Notes: generated by a model from the letters alone, not told the origin. A stretch of DNA of 64,000 nt from Arthrobacter ramosus (GCF_039535095.1 NZ_BAAAWN010000001.1:2356001-2420000); one strand, 5' to 3'; numbered from the stretch's first letter, positions 8,612 to 16,768 are shown. Made by a program: numbers and translations.

Positions 8612-8955
8612 GTGGCAACAACGGCTCGGATTCTCCAGGCGCTAAGGATCGGGGCCTCGAGGATCAGGACATCGCTGGAATCGCCGGCAATGCGATACCG
8701 CATCTGGACGGAAACGCGGTGGCCGGACCCCTGTGGGAACTGTTCCGCTTCGATATTGTCGCCGCGATCGGACGGTGCAAGCACTGCGGCGCGGTCCGCG
8801 TCTTCGGGGAGACGATGGTGTACGTCGACGCGCCGGGAATCGTTGTGCGGTGCGCTTCCTGCGAGGGCGTGCTGCTGCGCCTCGTGGAGACGCCCACGCG
8901 GTACTGGCTCGATGTCAGCGGACTCAGCTATCTGCAAATCGACCGCGAGGGCTAA
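8608..8955 (+). CDS. DUF6510-like zinc-ribbon protein
   Basis: 115 residues from a GTG overlapping the previous stop. Two Cys pairs, CKHCG and CASC, about 30 residues apart form a likely zinc ribbon, and LDGNAVAGPLWELF near the N-terminus is typical of the small protein that accompanies sulfite-oxidase-like/flavin reductase pairs. The role is unknown. The position as third gene of the operon suggests it assists the molybdoenzyme. Confidence 0.75.
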   Translation: MSGNNGSDSPGAKDRGLEDQDIAGIAGNAIPHLDGNAVAGPLWELFRFDIVAAIGRCKHCGAVRVFGETMVYVDAPGIVVRCASCEGVLLRLVETPTRYWLDVSGLSYLQIDREG

Positions 8956-8995
8956 AGTAATCCGATCCGCCTGTCCCGGAGCCCGCGTTCCGGAC

Positions 8996-9047
8996 CCGTA
9001 AGGATTCCACCCGCGACGGCGGGCGCCGGCGTTGGGATGATGGGGTC
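8996..9047 (+). promoter_or_regulatory. CGTAAGG box and candidate leaderless promoter (copy 1)
   Basis: CCGTAAGGAT at 8996-9005 lies exactly 52 bases before the ATG at 9048. The hexamer at positions 41-46 of the interval (GATGAT) sits 6 bases before the start codon, where a TANNNT-like -10 would be for a leaderless message; no Shine-Dalgarno sequence is obvious. The same box at the same distance precedes the genes at 11228 and 15201 (minus strand). Confidence 0.55.
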
Positions 9048-10025
9048 ATGTCATCGCTCCTGGAACCCCTCGCAGAACCCCGCTTGGCACCCCGCGCACG
9101 GATTGGAATCATTGGCGGCACCGGCCTCTACAAGCTTTCCGGGGCCGTGGTGCTCGACACGCTGGACATCCCGACCCCGTTCGGGCCTCCCTCCAGTCCG
9201 GTCACGATCGCCCGGCTCGCCGCACCGGACGGCCCCGGCCGCGAGGGCGACGATGGCCCCGGCCGCGACGGCGGCCCGGTGGTCGCATTCCTGAGCCGGC
9301 ACGGCCGTGGGCACAGCGTTGCCCCCCAACAGATCAACTACCGCGCCAACTTCTGGGCCCTCAAGAGCCTGGGCGTAGAAGCCGTTATCTCCTCCGCGGC
9401 CGTTGGCGGACTGGTTTCCAGCCACGGAACCGGCACTTTTGCCGTACCTGATCAGGTCCTGGACAAGACCTGGGGCCGTGCGGACACCTTCTACGACGGC
9501 TCGCTGCCCACCGGGGTGCAGCACCTGCCCGCCGCCGAGCCATACAGCGCCCCATTGCGCGCGGCACTCATCGCCGCACTGGAGCGCCAGAGGGAAGACT
9601 TCGCCGCGGCGGCCACCGTGGCCGTCATTAACGGTCCGCGCTTCTCCACCAAGGCCGAGTCCGCGGCCCTGGTTCAGTCCGGCGCGCATCTGATCAGCAT
9701 GACCCAGTACCCGGAACCGATGCTCGCGGCGGAGTTGAACATGCACTTCGCCGCGCTCGCATTCATTACGGATGCCGACACAGGGCACGACGGCTCCGAA
9801 CCCGTCACGGCGGAACTCGTGTTGAGCCGCCTGGCGGCCGCGCAGCCGCGGATCCTCGCGGTGTTGTCCGACGCCGTGTTGACTGTGTCCGCCCGGCTGG
9901 CCGGCGCTGAGCCAGCGGACGACGGCGGGATGTGGCGGATGGCGCTCATCCCGGCTACAGCGGTGTCCACCGTGATGGGCACCGCCGGCCCTGTCCGCCC
10001 CGGCACGGGACGGACAGTGCCGTGA
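9048..10025 (+). CDS. MTAP/PNP-type nucleoside phosphorylase
   Basis: 325 residues: RIGIIGGTGLYKLSG at the N-terminus (phosphate-binding GGTG), FLSRHGRGHSVAPQQINYRAN, ISSAAVGGL, INGPRFSTKAES and ISMTQYPEPMLAAE. This is the S-methyl-5'-thioadenosine phosphorylase pattern; it would release adenine and a ribose-1-phosphate derivative. A glycine/acid-rich insert lies around residues 61-77. The gene lacks methionine-salvage neighbours and instead overlaps an SDR epimerase (GTGA) beside glycosyltransferases, so salvage may not be its role. Confidence 0.88.
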   Translation: MSSLLEPLAEPRLAPRARIGIIGGTGLYKLSGAVVLDTLDIPTPFGPPSSPVTIARLAAPDGPGREGDDGPGRDGGPVVAFLSRHGRGHSVAPQQINYRANFWALKSLGVEAVISSAAVGGLVSSHGTGTFAVPDQVLDKTWGRADTFYDGSLPTGVQHLPAAEPYSAPLRAALIAALERQREDFAAAATVAVINGPRFSTKAESAALVQSGAHLISMTQYPEPMLAAELNMHFAALAFITDADTGHDGSEPVTAELVLSRLAAAQPRILAVLSDAVLTVSARLAGAEPADDGGMWRMALIPATAVSTVMGTAGPVRPGTGRTVP

Positions 10026-11086
10026 GGATATTGGTCACCGGCGGAGCCGGGTTCGTAGGCAGCCACATCGTCGATGCTGCTGTCGTACGTGGCTGGGAGG
10101 TCCGGATCCTGGACTCATTGGATCCGGCAGTGCACCCGGATCGACCGCGGGGAATTCCCGGCGTGCCCCTGTTGGTGGGCGACGTCGGAGACCCAGCCGC
10201 CGTGGCCGCGGCGCTGGCGGGAGTCGACGTCGTCGTCCACCAGAGCGCCAAAGTCGGCCTCGGCGTGGACTTCTTCGATGCTCCGGACTACATCCGCAAC
10301 AATGATCTGGCCACGGCCGTGCTCCTTGCAGGCATGGCCGCCACAGGCATCGACAAGCTTGTCCTGGCTTCCTCCATGGTGGTCTACGGCGAGGGCGCCT
10401 ACACCGACTCAGCAGGCAGGCCGGTGCGCCCGGGTCCGCGCCGGGTGGAGGATCTGGAGCACGGAATCTTCGACCCCCGCGACCCTGCCACCGGCGAGCT
10501 GCTGTTGCCGGCCCTGGTCAGCGAAGAGGCGGCCATGGATCCGCGGAACGTCTATGCTGCCTCCAAATTGGCCCAGGAGAACCTGGCTTCCGCGTGGGCG
10601 CGCGCAACCGGAGGCACCGCCGTCGCACTCCGGTATCACAACGTGTACGGGCCTCGGATGCCCAAAAACACGCCCTACGCGGGCGTGGCCAGCCTGTTCC
10701 GCTCGGCACTGGCCCGCGGGGAGGGCGTGCGGGTGTTCGAGGATGGCGGACAGCGGCGCAGTTTCGTCCATGTCAGGGATGTTGCCGAGGCAAATCTGTT
10801 GTCCATTGACGCGTTGGTGGCAGGACGGATTGCGCAGGGCAGCCTGAGGGCATACAACATCGGCGCCTCGGAGGTCCACACCGTTGGACAGATGGCCGCG
10901 ATCCTGAGTTTCGCCAGCGGGGCGGCTGACCCTGTGGTCACAGGCGAATTCCGGCTAGGCGACGTCCGGCATATCACCGCCAGCTCGGCCCGGGCCCGGG
11001 CCGAGCTGGGTTGGATCCCCAAGCACGGTTTTGAGGACGGCATGCACGAGTTCGCCACCGCACCGTTGCGCGGGGATCAACGCTAG
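10022..11086 (+). CDS. NAD-dependent epimerase/dehydratase (extended SDR)
   Basis: 354 residues from GTG at 10022 overlapping the previous stop. RILVTGGAGFVGSHIV is the NAD-binding loop, DVVVHQSAKVGLGVDF the next strand, ASSMVVYGEGAY the catalytic Ser region, and MDPRNVYAASKLAQENL supplies the YxxxK pair. ALRYHNVYGPRMP is typical of nucleotide-sugar 4-epimerases and dehydratases. The sugar nucleotide is not determinable. Cotranscribed with the nucleoside phosphorylase. Confidence 0.88.
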   Translation: MRILVTGGAGFVGSHIVDAAVVRGWEVRILDSLDPAVHPDRPRGIPGVPLLVGDVGDPAAVAAALAGVDVVVHQSAKVGLGVDFFDAPDYIRNNDLATAVLLAGMAATGIDKLVLASSMVVYGEGAYTDSAGRPVRPGPRRVEDLEHGIFDPRDPATGELLLPALVSEEAAMDPRNVYAASKLAQENLASAWARATGGTAVALRYHNVYGPRMPKNTPYAGVASLFRSALARGEGVRVFEDGGQRRSFVHVRDVAEANLLSIDALVAGRIAQGSLRAYNIGASEVHTVGQMAAILSFASGAADPVVTGEFRLGDVRHITASSARARAELGWIPKHGFEDGMHEFATAPLRGDQR

Positions 11087-11175
11087 AAGGCCGGCCCGGG
11101 TTCAGCGGCGGCCCGGGTTCAGGGAGGCCGCAGCAGTCGCCTGTTCGGGCCCGTCGGAGGGCAAACGTCCCGGTT

Positions 11176-11227
11176 CCGTAAGGATTTTCGCCTGTCGCGC
11201 CGGGCCTGTGGATTCTACGGTCAAAGG
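11176..11227 (+). promoter_or_regulatory. CGTAAGG box and candidate leaderless promoter (copy 2)
   Basis: CCGTAAGGAT at 11176-11185 is identical to the copy at 8996 and again lies exactly 52 bases before the start codon (GTG 11228). TACGGT at 11216-11221 fits a TANNNT -10 six bases before the GTG. The start context TCAAAGG-GTG is shared with the GT-C gene at 15314. Confidence 0.55.
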
Positions 11228-12043
11228 GTGGAGAAAGAGCAGAGCGGTTCACCCGATGGAATCGGCATGGCCGGCATCCAGGGCGGACCAGTTGACGACG
11301 ACGGCGGTCCGCCCGCCGCGCTGGTAGACGTGGTATTGCCGTGCCTCAACGAGCGTACGGCGCTTCCCAAAGTGCTCGGGGCCTTGCCACCCGGATACCG
11401 CGCGATTGTCGTAGACAACGGGTCAACCGACGGCTCCGGTGCCCTGGCCGTCAGCCTGGGGGCCACCGTCGTCGACGAACCGAAGCGCGGCTTTGGCGCG
11501 GCGGCGCATGCCGGACTGCTGGCGGCCACGGCGGAGTTTGTGGCCTTTTGCGATTGCGATGGTTCGCTGGACCCCGCCCAACTTGCCCCGATGCTGGAGC
11601 TCGTCCGCACCGGTCGTGCCGATCTGGTGTTGGGTGCCCGGCGTCCTGCCGGCGGTGCCTGGCCGATCCACGCCCGCTTGGCCAACATAGCCTTGAGCCG
11701 GCGGTTGCGCCGGCTAACGGGGATCCCTGTCACGGATCTTGGCCCCCTCCGCCTTGCCCGGCGCAGCGCTCTCCTGGGACTGGACCTCAGGGACCGGCGC
11801 AGCGGCTACCCGCTGGAGATGTTCCTCAAGGCCCACCGCGGCGGCTGGCGTGTAGTCGAGATCCCGGTCGACTATGCGCCCCGCTTGGGGAAGTCCAAGG
11901 TCACGGGGACACTCCGCGGAACCGTCACGGCCCTCAAAGACATGGCGACGCAACTGGCCGCCGCTTCGCTGCAGACTCCGGGGTCGAAGAGCCGAAGACG
12001 AGCCGATCGACCACAGGCCGATGCCCAGGGAGCGACGCCGTGA
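11228..12043 (+). CDS. Family 2 glycosyltransferase
   Basis: 271 residues. DVVLPCLNERTALPKVLGAL and AIVVDNGSTDGSG are the GT-A nucleotide-binding blocks, GFGAAAHAGL follows, and FCDCDGSLDP holds the DxD-like metal site. YPLEMFLKAHRGGWRVVEIP is typical of DPM1/GtrB-like enzymes that charge polyprenyl phosphate, although no membrane domain is present here. First gene of a three-gene operon with overlapping stops and starts. Confidence 0.88.
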   Translation: MEKEQSGSPDGIGMAGIQGGPVDDDGGPPAALVDVVLPCLNERTALPKVLGALPPGYRAIVVDNGSTDGSGALAVSLGATVVDEPKRGFGAAAHAGLLAATAEFVAFCDCDGSLDPAQLAPMLELVRTGRADLVLGARRPAGGAWPIHARLANIALSRRLRRLTGIPVTDLGPLRLARRSALLGLDLRDRRSGYPLEMFLKAHRGGWRVVEIPVDYAPRLGKSKVTGTLRGTVTALKDMATQLAAASLQTPGSKSRRRADRPQADAQGATP

Positions 12044-12747
12044 ACGTCACCATCGCCGTCATTGCCAAAGAATGCATCCCCGGCAGGGTCAAGACGCGGC
12101 TCACTCCCCCGCTCACCCCGGAGCAGGCCGCAGCCTTGGCCCAGACCAGCCTGAGCCAGACACTGGAAACAGTGCGATCCGTTCCCGCAGCCAGGCGATT
12201 GCTGGTGTTTGACGGCACGCCGCAGCACGGGGACGCTGCGGGTTTTGAAGTATTCACCCAGGGCACCGGCGGCCTGAACGAACGGCTGGCGGCCATCTGT
12301 TCACTCGCGGCCGGACCGCTGCTGATCCTGGGCATGGACACGCCGCAGTTACGCCGGGACCAGTTGGCCCCGCTGCTGGCGGACTGGGCAACCCCCGCTC
12401 CGGTAGCGCGTCGCCGCGCGTGGCTCGGCCCGGCGTCGGACGGCGGTTTCTGGGCGTTGGGCCTGTACCGGCCCGACGGCGGTCTGCTCCGCGGCGTGGA
12501 AATGTCCACCCCGCAGACCGGGGCGCACCAATTGGCTCGGTTGGCCGGCGCCGGCCTGGACGTGGGACTGTTGCCCGTCTTGACGGATGTGGACTACTTC
12601 GCCGACGCCCTGGCTGCCGCGCAACACTGCAGCGGAACCCCCTTTGCGCGCGCAGTCGAGAGCTTGGCCACGGGGCTGCCGGCGGCGGGTATGCCGGTTG
12701 AAGTGCCGTCCGCGGTCGCGCCCTCCCGAAGGACTGACCCGCGATGA
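12040..12747 (+). CDS. TIGR04282-type transferase (DUF2064)
   Basis: 235 residues from GTG 12040 overlapping the previous stop. IAVIAKECIPGRVKTRLTPPL is the start typical of this GT-A-like family, then LLILGMDTPQL, WLGPASDGGFWALG and VLTDVDYFADA. The family is annotated as an arsenosugar/selenodomain-associated transferase and often stands next to a GT2 partner, as here. No radical SAM arsenosugar enzyme is present, so the acceptor remains unknown. Overlaps the methyltransferase start (ATGA). Confidence 0.8.
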   Translation: MNVTIAVIAKECIPGRVKTRLTPPLTPEQAAALAQTSLSQTLETVRSVPAARRLLVFDGTPQHGDAAGFEVFTQGTGGLNERLAAICSLAAGPLLILGMDTPQLRRDQLAPLLADWATPAPVARRRAWLGPASDGGFWALGLYRPDGGLLRGVEMSTPQTGAHQLARLAGAGLDVGLLPVLTDVDYFADALAAAQHCSGTPFARAVESLATGLPAAGMPVEVPSAVAPSRRTDPR

Positions 12748-13511
12748 GCATCCAGGCAGCCCCCGGAGGTACCGACGCCCGCGACGCCGACGCTTTTGCA
12801 GCGGACACCGGCCCGCTTGCCCTATTCGGACAAGCTGTATTTGGACAGGCTCAATTTGGACAGGGCGGCCACGAACCGTATGCCCGTAGCCTGCCCCTCG
12901 GCCTGGGGCGCCTGACGCTGCGTCCGGAATCTGCCTGGCGCGGAACCATCGGGCCGGTCCACTTCAACATGCTCGACTGGTCCGCCTCAGCCACGGCAAG
13001 CGAACGCGAACTGCTCCGTACCCTCCGTGGGCCCGTTCTCGATGTGGGCTGCGGCCCAGGCCGGATGCTGGAGGCCGCCCGGGAACTGGGGCTGGCCTCC
13101 CTGGGTGTCGATTCGAGCCCGGCCGCGGTGCGGCTGGCAACCGACCGCGGGGGAGCGGCCATCCTTGGCTCCATCTTTGACCCCGTCCCGCACGAGCGAG
13201 GTTGGGGTTCTGCCCTGTTGCTGGATGGCAACATCGGCATCGGTGGAAACATCCGCATGCTATTGGACCGCGTTGCCTCACTACTGGCGCCGGGCGGGCA
13301 GGTGCTGGCAGAGGCCGAAGCCCCGGATTCCCTTGACGTGGCCTATCTGGCGGTGCTGGAGGATTCCGACGGACGCGCCAGCGCCGCCTTTCCCTGGGCC
13401 CGCGCCGGCGCGAAAGCGCTCGCCTTCCACGCGGCCCGGGCGGGGCTGGATACCGCTGGTACCCGGACGGTTCAGGACCGGGTCTTTCTGACCTTGGAAC
13501 GGCGGCCGTAG
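12744..13511 (+). CDS. Class I SAM-dependent methyltransferase
   Basis: 255 residues. VLDVGCGPGRMLEAARELG is motif I for SAM binding; SLGVDSSPAAVRLA gives the acidic residue of motif II. The N-terminus carries a short tandem FGQ repeat (FGQAVFGQAQFGQGG, about residues 28-42) before PYARSLPLGLGRLTLRP. It ends convergently with the minus-strand membrane protein, overlapping it by 40 bases. Third gene of the glycosyltransferase operon, so a sugar or lipid-linked intermediate is the likely substrate (inference). Confidence 0.85.
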   Translation: MSIQAAPGGTDARDADAFAADTGPLALFGQAVFGQAQFGQGGHEPYARSLPLGLGRLTLRPESAWRGTIGPVHFNMLDWSASATASERELLRTLRGPVLDVGCGPGRMLEAARELGLASLGVDSSPAAVRLATDRGGAAILGSIFDPVPHERGWGSALLLDGNIGIGGNIRMLLDRVASLLAPGGQVLAEAEAPDSLDVAYLAVLEDSDGRASAAFPWARAGAKALAFHAARAGLDTAGTRTVQDRVFLTLERRP

Positions 13512-13984
13512 AGTCCGGCGGCGGCCACAACCGCAGCCGCGGCGACCACCAGGACCACCCAGAAAACGCCCAAGGCCAGCGCATAGTCCCCCTGCAGGAC
13601 GGTGCCGTTGGCGCCGCTGCCCGGCCCCCTTGGCTGAAGCACCTGCTGGGCACGGATCAGTGGGGCTCCGAGCAAGGTCACCACCGCCCCCACCAGCAGG
13701 GCGCCGCGCACTATCCCCTGTTGGACAGGGCTCAGGCCATACGTCAGCCGCGACAATCCGCCGCCGGCCAACGTTGTCAACGGAACCAGCACGCCGTCGT
13801 GCACCAACAACGCCACGGCAAGCCAGGCCGCCACACCGATCAGCTGGGCAGGCGGCACATTGGCCAGGAAGCCGAAGATCGCATAACCGAGGGCCACCAG
13901 GCCCAGGGCGCCCAAGGCCGCCCTCACCCACCAGACGGTCCTGTGTCCCGCCGGCGCCGACGAACGCACCAAGGGAAGTCGCAT
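13472..13984 (-). CDS. Small integral membrane protein of the Moco operon
   Basis: 170 residues with four predicted membrane segments (ALGALGLVALGYAIFGFLA, LIGVAAWLAVALLVHDGVLV, GALLVGAVVTLLGAPLI, LGVFWVVLVVAAAAVVAAA) and a basic C-terminus. No characterised family is recognised. Its ATG overlaps the stop of the membrane molybdoenzyme by one base (TGATG), so it is translationally coupled and may assist that complex. Its 3' end overlaps the methyltransferase gene. Confidence 0.75.
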   Translation of the reverse strand: MRLPLVRSSAPAGHRTVWWVRAALGALGLVALGYAIFGFLANVPPAQLIGVAAWLAVALLVHDGVLVPLTTLAGGGLSRLTYGLSPVQQGIVRGALLVGAVVTLLGAPLIRAQQVLQPRGPGSGANGTVLQGDYALALGVFWVVLVVAAAAVVAAAGLYGRRSKVRKTRS

Positions 13985-15201
13985 CAGATCACCTCCACTT
14001 TATGCACCCATTTCGTCTGCAGCACTCCCGGCCGGCCGGGTGCGATGATCCGTGCCGGATAGCCGTGGTCGAGGTCCAGGGGTTCACCGTTGAGCTCGAG
14101 CGCCAGCAATGTCTGCTCGTCCTGGCTATATGCGGCGGGCATGAAGGAGCGCCCGTAGACGCCGCCCTTCTCCATGCTGGAAATCTGCAACTCGGCATCC
14201 GCCGGGGCGCCCACCGTTGCCATGAGGTCCCGGATCCGGACACCACGCCATTGGGCCCCTTGGCTCCAGCCCTCCACGCAGGCGATGGGCAATCCGTAGC
14301 TGTACTGCGGCAAGGCCGCCAGTTGTGCCAGAGTGAACGTCTTCTGCACCGATCCCGAGGACACGGTCAGCACCCAGTCGGGGGCCAGCGCAGCCTCCGC
14401 CACACCGGCTTGGGCCGCGGTCCTGTTGATGGGTACTCCCTGCGGGCCGGTATCCATTCGGCGCGGTGCGAAGAGGTTCAGGCCCGACAGCCAGGCAAAA
14501 GACTGGCCCGCCGTCGTTAAAACGACGACGCCGGTGCCGGCGGTGATTGCCGCCAGGAACCCCCTGCGGCTCCAACCGTGACCGGTTCCGGGCTTCACCG
14601 CAGCCGGAACCGTTTTGCCGGCCGGCACTTCCCCTTCAGTGTCCGAAGCGATAGCAGCCGCGTCCGATCGACGGCTCCAATGGGCCAGGATGAGGGGCAT
14701 CTTGACAGCGATGTGAAGCGCCAAAGAGCCGATGATGACCCAGGCCAGCCAATAGTGGACATCCCTGAAGGAAAACGGCCAGGGGTACCACTGGAAAGTG
14801 TTGAGCAAACCGATGGTGACTTCCACCAGCGAAGCGGCCACAAAGAGCGCAATCGAGGCCCGTTCGAGTGCGTGCACCACTGATTTTAGCGGCGGCCAGC
14901 GCAGGAGTTCGGGGAACACGGACCATAGCTTGGCCGCCAGGAGCGGGATGGAAGCTATCCCGGTGGTGATGTGGATGCCCTGCGTAGCCACGTAAAGCCA
15001 CACGGGACGGGTAAGGAAAAGCATCCAGGTTGGCGGATCCTGCAGAAGGTGGCTGAACAGCCCGGTCAAGAAGCACACAGTGAAGGCGAGGCCGAGCCAA
15101 CGGCCCAGCACCACCGTCAGCCGCCTGCTGCGCAAGGGCGAGGAGAACCGTCCGCTCACCGCTTCCATCCGCTGTTGGAGGAAAGTGGTCAATCTGTTCA
15201 T
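13984..15201 (-). CDS. Membrane b-type cytochrome fused to a sulfite-oxidase-type Moco domain
   Basis: 405 residues from ATG 15201. The N-terminal half has about four membrane helices with histidines suited to haem b (TGLFSHLLQD, GIHITTGI, HYWLAWVIIGSLALHI). Around residue 215 comes WSRRGFLAAITAG, a twin-arginine motif leading into a fifth helix, after which the exported Moco domain has IACVEGWSQGAQWRGV with the molybdenum-ligating cysteine. The architecture suggests Sec insertion of the first helices and Tat export of the cofactor domain, as known for actinobacterial Rieske proteins. Substrate unknown. Confidence 0.85.
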   Translation of the reverse strand: MNRLTTFLQQRMEAVSGRFSSPLRSRRLTVVLGRWLGLAFTVCFLTGLFSHLLQDPPTWMLFLTRPVWLYVATQGIHITTGIASIPLLAAKLWSVFPELLRWPPLKSVVHALERASIALFVAASLVEVTIGLLNTFQWYPWPFSFRDVHYWLAWVIIGSLALHIAVKMPLILAHWSRRSDAAAIASDTEGEVPAGKTVPAAVKPGTGHGWSRRGFLAAITAGTGVVVLTTAGQSFAWLSGLNLFAPRRMDTGPQGVPINRTAAQAGVAEAALAPDWVLTVSSGSVQKTFTLAQLAALPQYSYGLPIACVEGWSQGAQWRGVRIRDLMATVGAPADAELQISSMEKGGVYGRSFMPAAYSQDEQTLLALELNGEPLDLDHGYPARIIAPGRPGVLQTKWVHKVEVI

Positions 15202-15253
15202 ACCCTGATCAGACCACCTAGACCCGCCCGTCGTCCCGGTCCAGACCTTACGA
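15202..15253 (-). promoter_or_regulatory. CGTAAGG box and candidate leaderless promoter (copy 3)
   Basis: Read leftward, TCGTAAGGTC begins at 15253, exactly 52 bases before the A of the ATG at 15201, the same spacing as the copies at 8996 and 11176. The hexamer at the -10 position of a leaderless promoter reads TCTGAT. The divergent GT-C gene (GTG 15314) has CAGGAT at the equivalent place but no CGTAAGG box of its own. Confidence 0.5.
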
Positions 15254-15313
15254 AAGGCAAACGGTCCTTTGGATTCATGGCCCACCGGCCTGCAAGTAAT
15301 GCAGGATCAAAGG

Positions 15314-16768
15314 GTGAGCGAATCAACACCCCGGCGCGCGTCCGGAAGCGACGCGTCCGGGCCGGTCGGAAGCCGCTCGCCGGAAAAGCGGCCGTCGCAC
15401 GCCGGCACTTCGGCTGCGGTGGTGGCGCTGGCCCTGGTGGCTTTGCTCGCCGTCGTCGTCTGGTGGACGGTTACTACCGATCCGTCCGCGGAGTGGGTGT
15501 CCCCCCTTGGCACGCTGGCGGCCTGGACCGTCTTCGTCCCGGCGGCACTGGTGGCGCGCCGGATCCCGGCGCGCTTTGCGGCCGCCGTCGTGCTCTTGGG
15601 CGCCCTTCTGGTGGGAGCCGCGGCTATCGCCGCACCGCCGGCCACGAGCAACGACTCCGCGCGCTATGCGTGGGACGGCATCGTCCAGAAAGCCGGAATC
15701 TCCCCTTATGCCCACGTTCCGGCGGACGAGGCGTTGCGGCCGCTGCGTCCGGCCTGGCTGTTCCAGGACGCCGGACCGGACGGAACATGCCATAGCAATC
15801 CCTTCCCCACGGGTACCGAGACCACCACCAATATTCCTGGCGGCAGCACCCTGTGCACGGCCATCAACAGGCCTGCCGTGCCCACCGTCTATCCGGCGGT
15901 GGCGGAGTTGTATTTTCTGGCAGTGCGGCTCATCCCTGGTTCCGAGGTGGGGTTCATCGCCTTCCAGCTGGCTGGGCTGCTGCTCAGCCTCGCCATCACG
16001 GTGACGCTGCTGGCGTTCCTGCGCCGCACCGGAAGGCCCGCACACCAAGCCGTGTGGTGGGCATGGTCTCCGCTGGTGGCCTTTGAAGCCATCAACGGTG
16101 CGCACGTGGATGCGTTGGGCGCCGCTCTGGCCTTGGCGGCAGCGCTGCTTCTGGTGGGCGGGCGCACGCTGGGTTCCGGAGTGGCCTTTGGCGCGGCGGT
16201 GGCCACCAAGCTCATTCCAGCCATCAGCGCCCCGGCGCTGCTCTACCGTCGGCCGGTCCGCTTCGTCGCCGCGGCCATTGCCACATTTGCCGTGGCGTAC
16301 GTACCGTATGTCCTCGCCAGCGGTTGGGCAGTACTGGGCTATCTGCCCGAATACCTTCGCTCAGAGGGGTACGACGGGCAGGACAGCCCCCGCTTCACCC
16401 TGTTGAAGCTGGTGCTCCCGGCCAGTTGGGCTGGGCCGGCCGCACTGGTGCTGCTGCTCGGCCTGGCCTTTTACGTGTGGCGGACCAGCGATGTCGCCCG
16501 GCCTTGGGACGGGCAGGTCTTGATGGTCGGAGGAATGCTGCTGATCGTCTCGCCCAGCTACCCCTGGTACGCACTGCTGCTTCTGCCCTTCGTCGTGCTG
16601 AGCCGTCGCTACGAGTTCACTGCGATCGCTCCCGTGCTTGCCCTGATGTATTTCACCGGGGCCGAACCCTACGGCCAGTTGGCGGCGCGATGGGGACTGG
16701 GCGCCGTCGTCGTGATCCTGGCGGTTGCCACGGTAGTGAGGCGACGGCGGCAGCAGGCAATCGGGTAG
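15314..16768 (+). CDS. GT-C polyprenol-phosphate-type glycosyltransferase (GT87-like membrane protein)
   Basis: About 484 residues from GTG 15314, with a charged Ser/Arg-rich cytoplasmic leader, then ten or more membrane helices. The first loop has SNDSARYAWDGIVQKAGISPY, matching the DxxRYxWDG loop of alpha-mannosyltransferase-like GT-C enzymes, and PAVPTVYPAVAELYF follows. Such enzymes use polyprenyl-phosphate sugars outside the membrane. The GT2 at 11228 could supply the donor. The start context TCAAAGG-GTG is shared with that GT2 gene. Confidence 0.8.
   Translation: MSESTPRRASGSDASGPVGSRSPEKRPSHAGTSAAVVALALVALLAVVVWWTVTTDPSAEWVSPLGTLAAWTVFVPAALVARRIPARFAAAVVLLGALLVGAAAIAAPPATSNDSARYAWDGIVQKAGISPYAHVPADEALRPLRPAWLFQDAGPDGTCHSNPFPTGTETTTNIPGGSTLCTAINRPAVPTVYPAVAELYFLAVRLIPGSEVGFIAFQLAGLLLSLAITVTLLAFLRRTGRPAHQAVWWAWSPLVAFEAINGAHVDALGAALALAAALLLVGGRTLGSGVAFGAAVATKLIPAISAPALLYRRPVRFVAAAIATFAVAYVPYVLASGWAVLGYLPEYLRSEGYDGQDSPRFTLLKLVLPASWAGPAALVLLLGLAFYVWRTSDVARPWDGQVLMVGGMLLIVSPSYPWYALLLLPFVVLSRRYEFTAIAPVLALMYFTGAEPYGQLAARWGLGAVVVILAVATVVRRRRQQAIG

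Noticed and set aside
8996..9030. CGTAAGG box as an ordinary ECF -35 element
   Set aside because: No shared -10 is found 16-18 bases downstream in the three copies; the conserved hexamer is adjacent to the start codon, so an activator site at about -52 fits better.
9048..12747. Complete arsenosugar biosynthesis cluster
   Set aside because: Phosphorylase and TIGR04282-type transferase fit, but there is no radical SAM ArsS, no ArsM-type Cys motif in the methyltransferase and no arsenic resistance gene.
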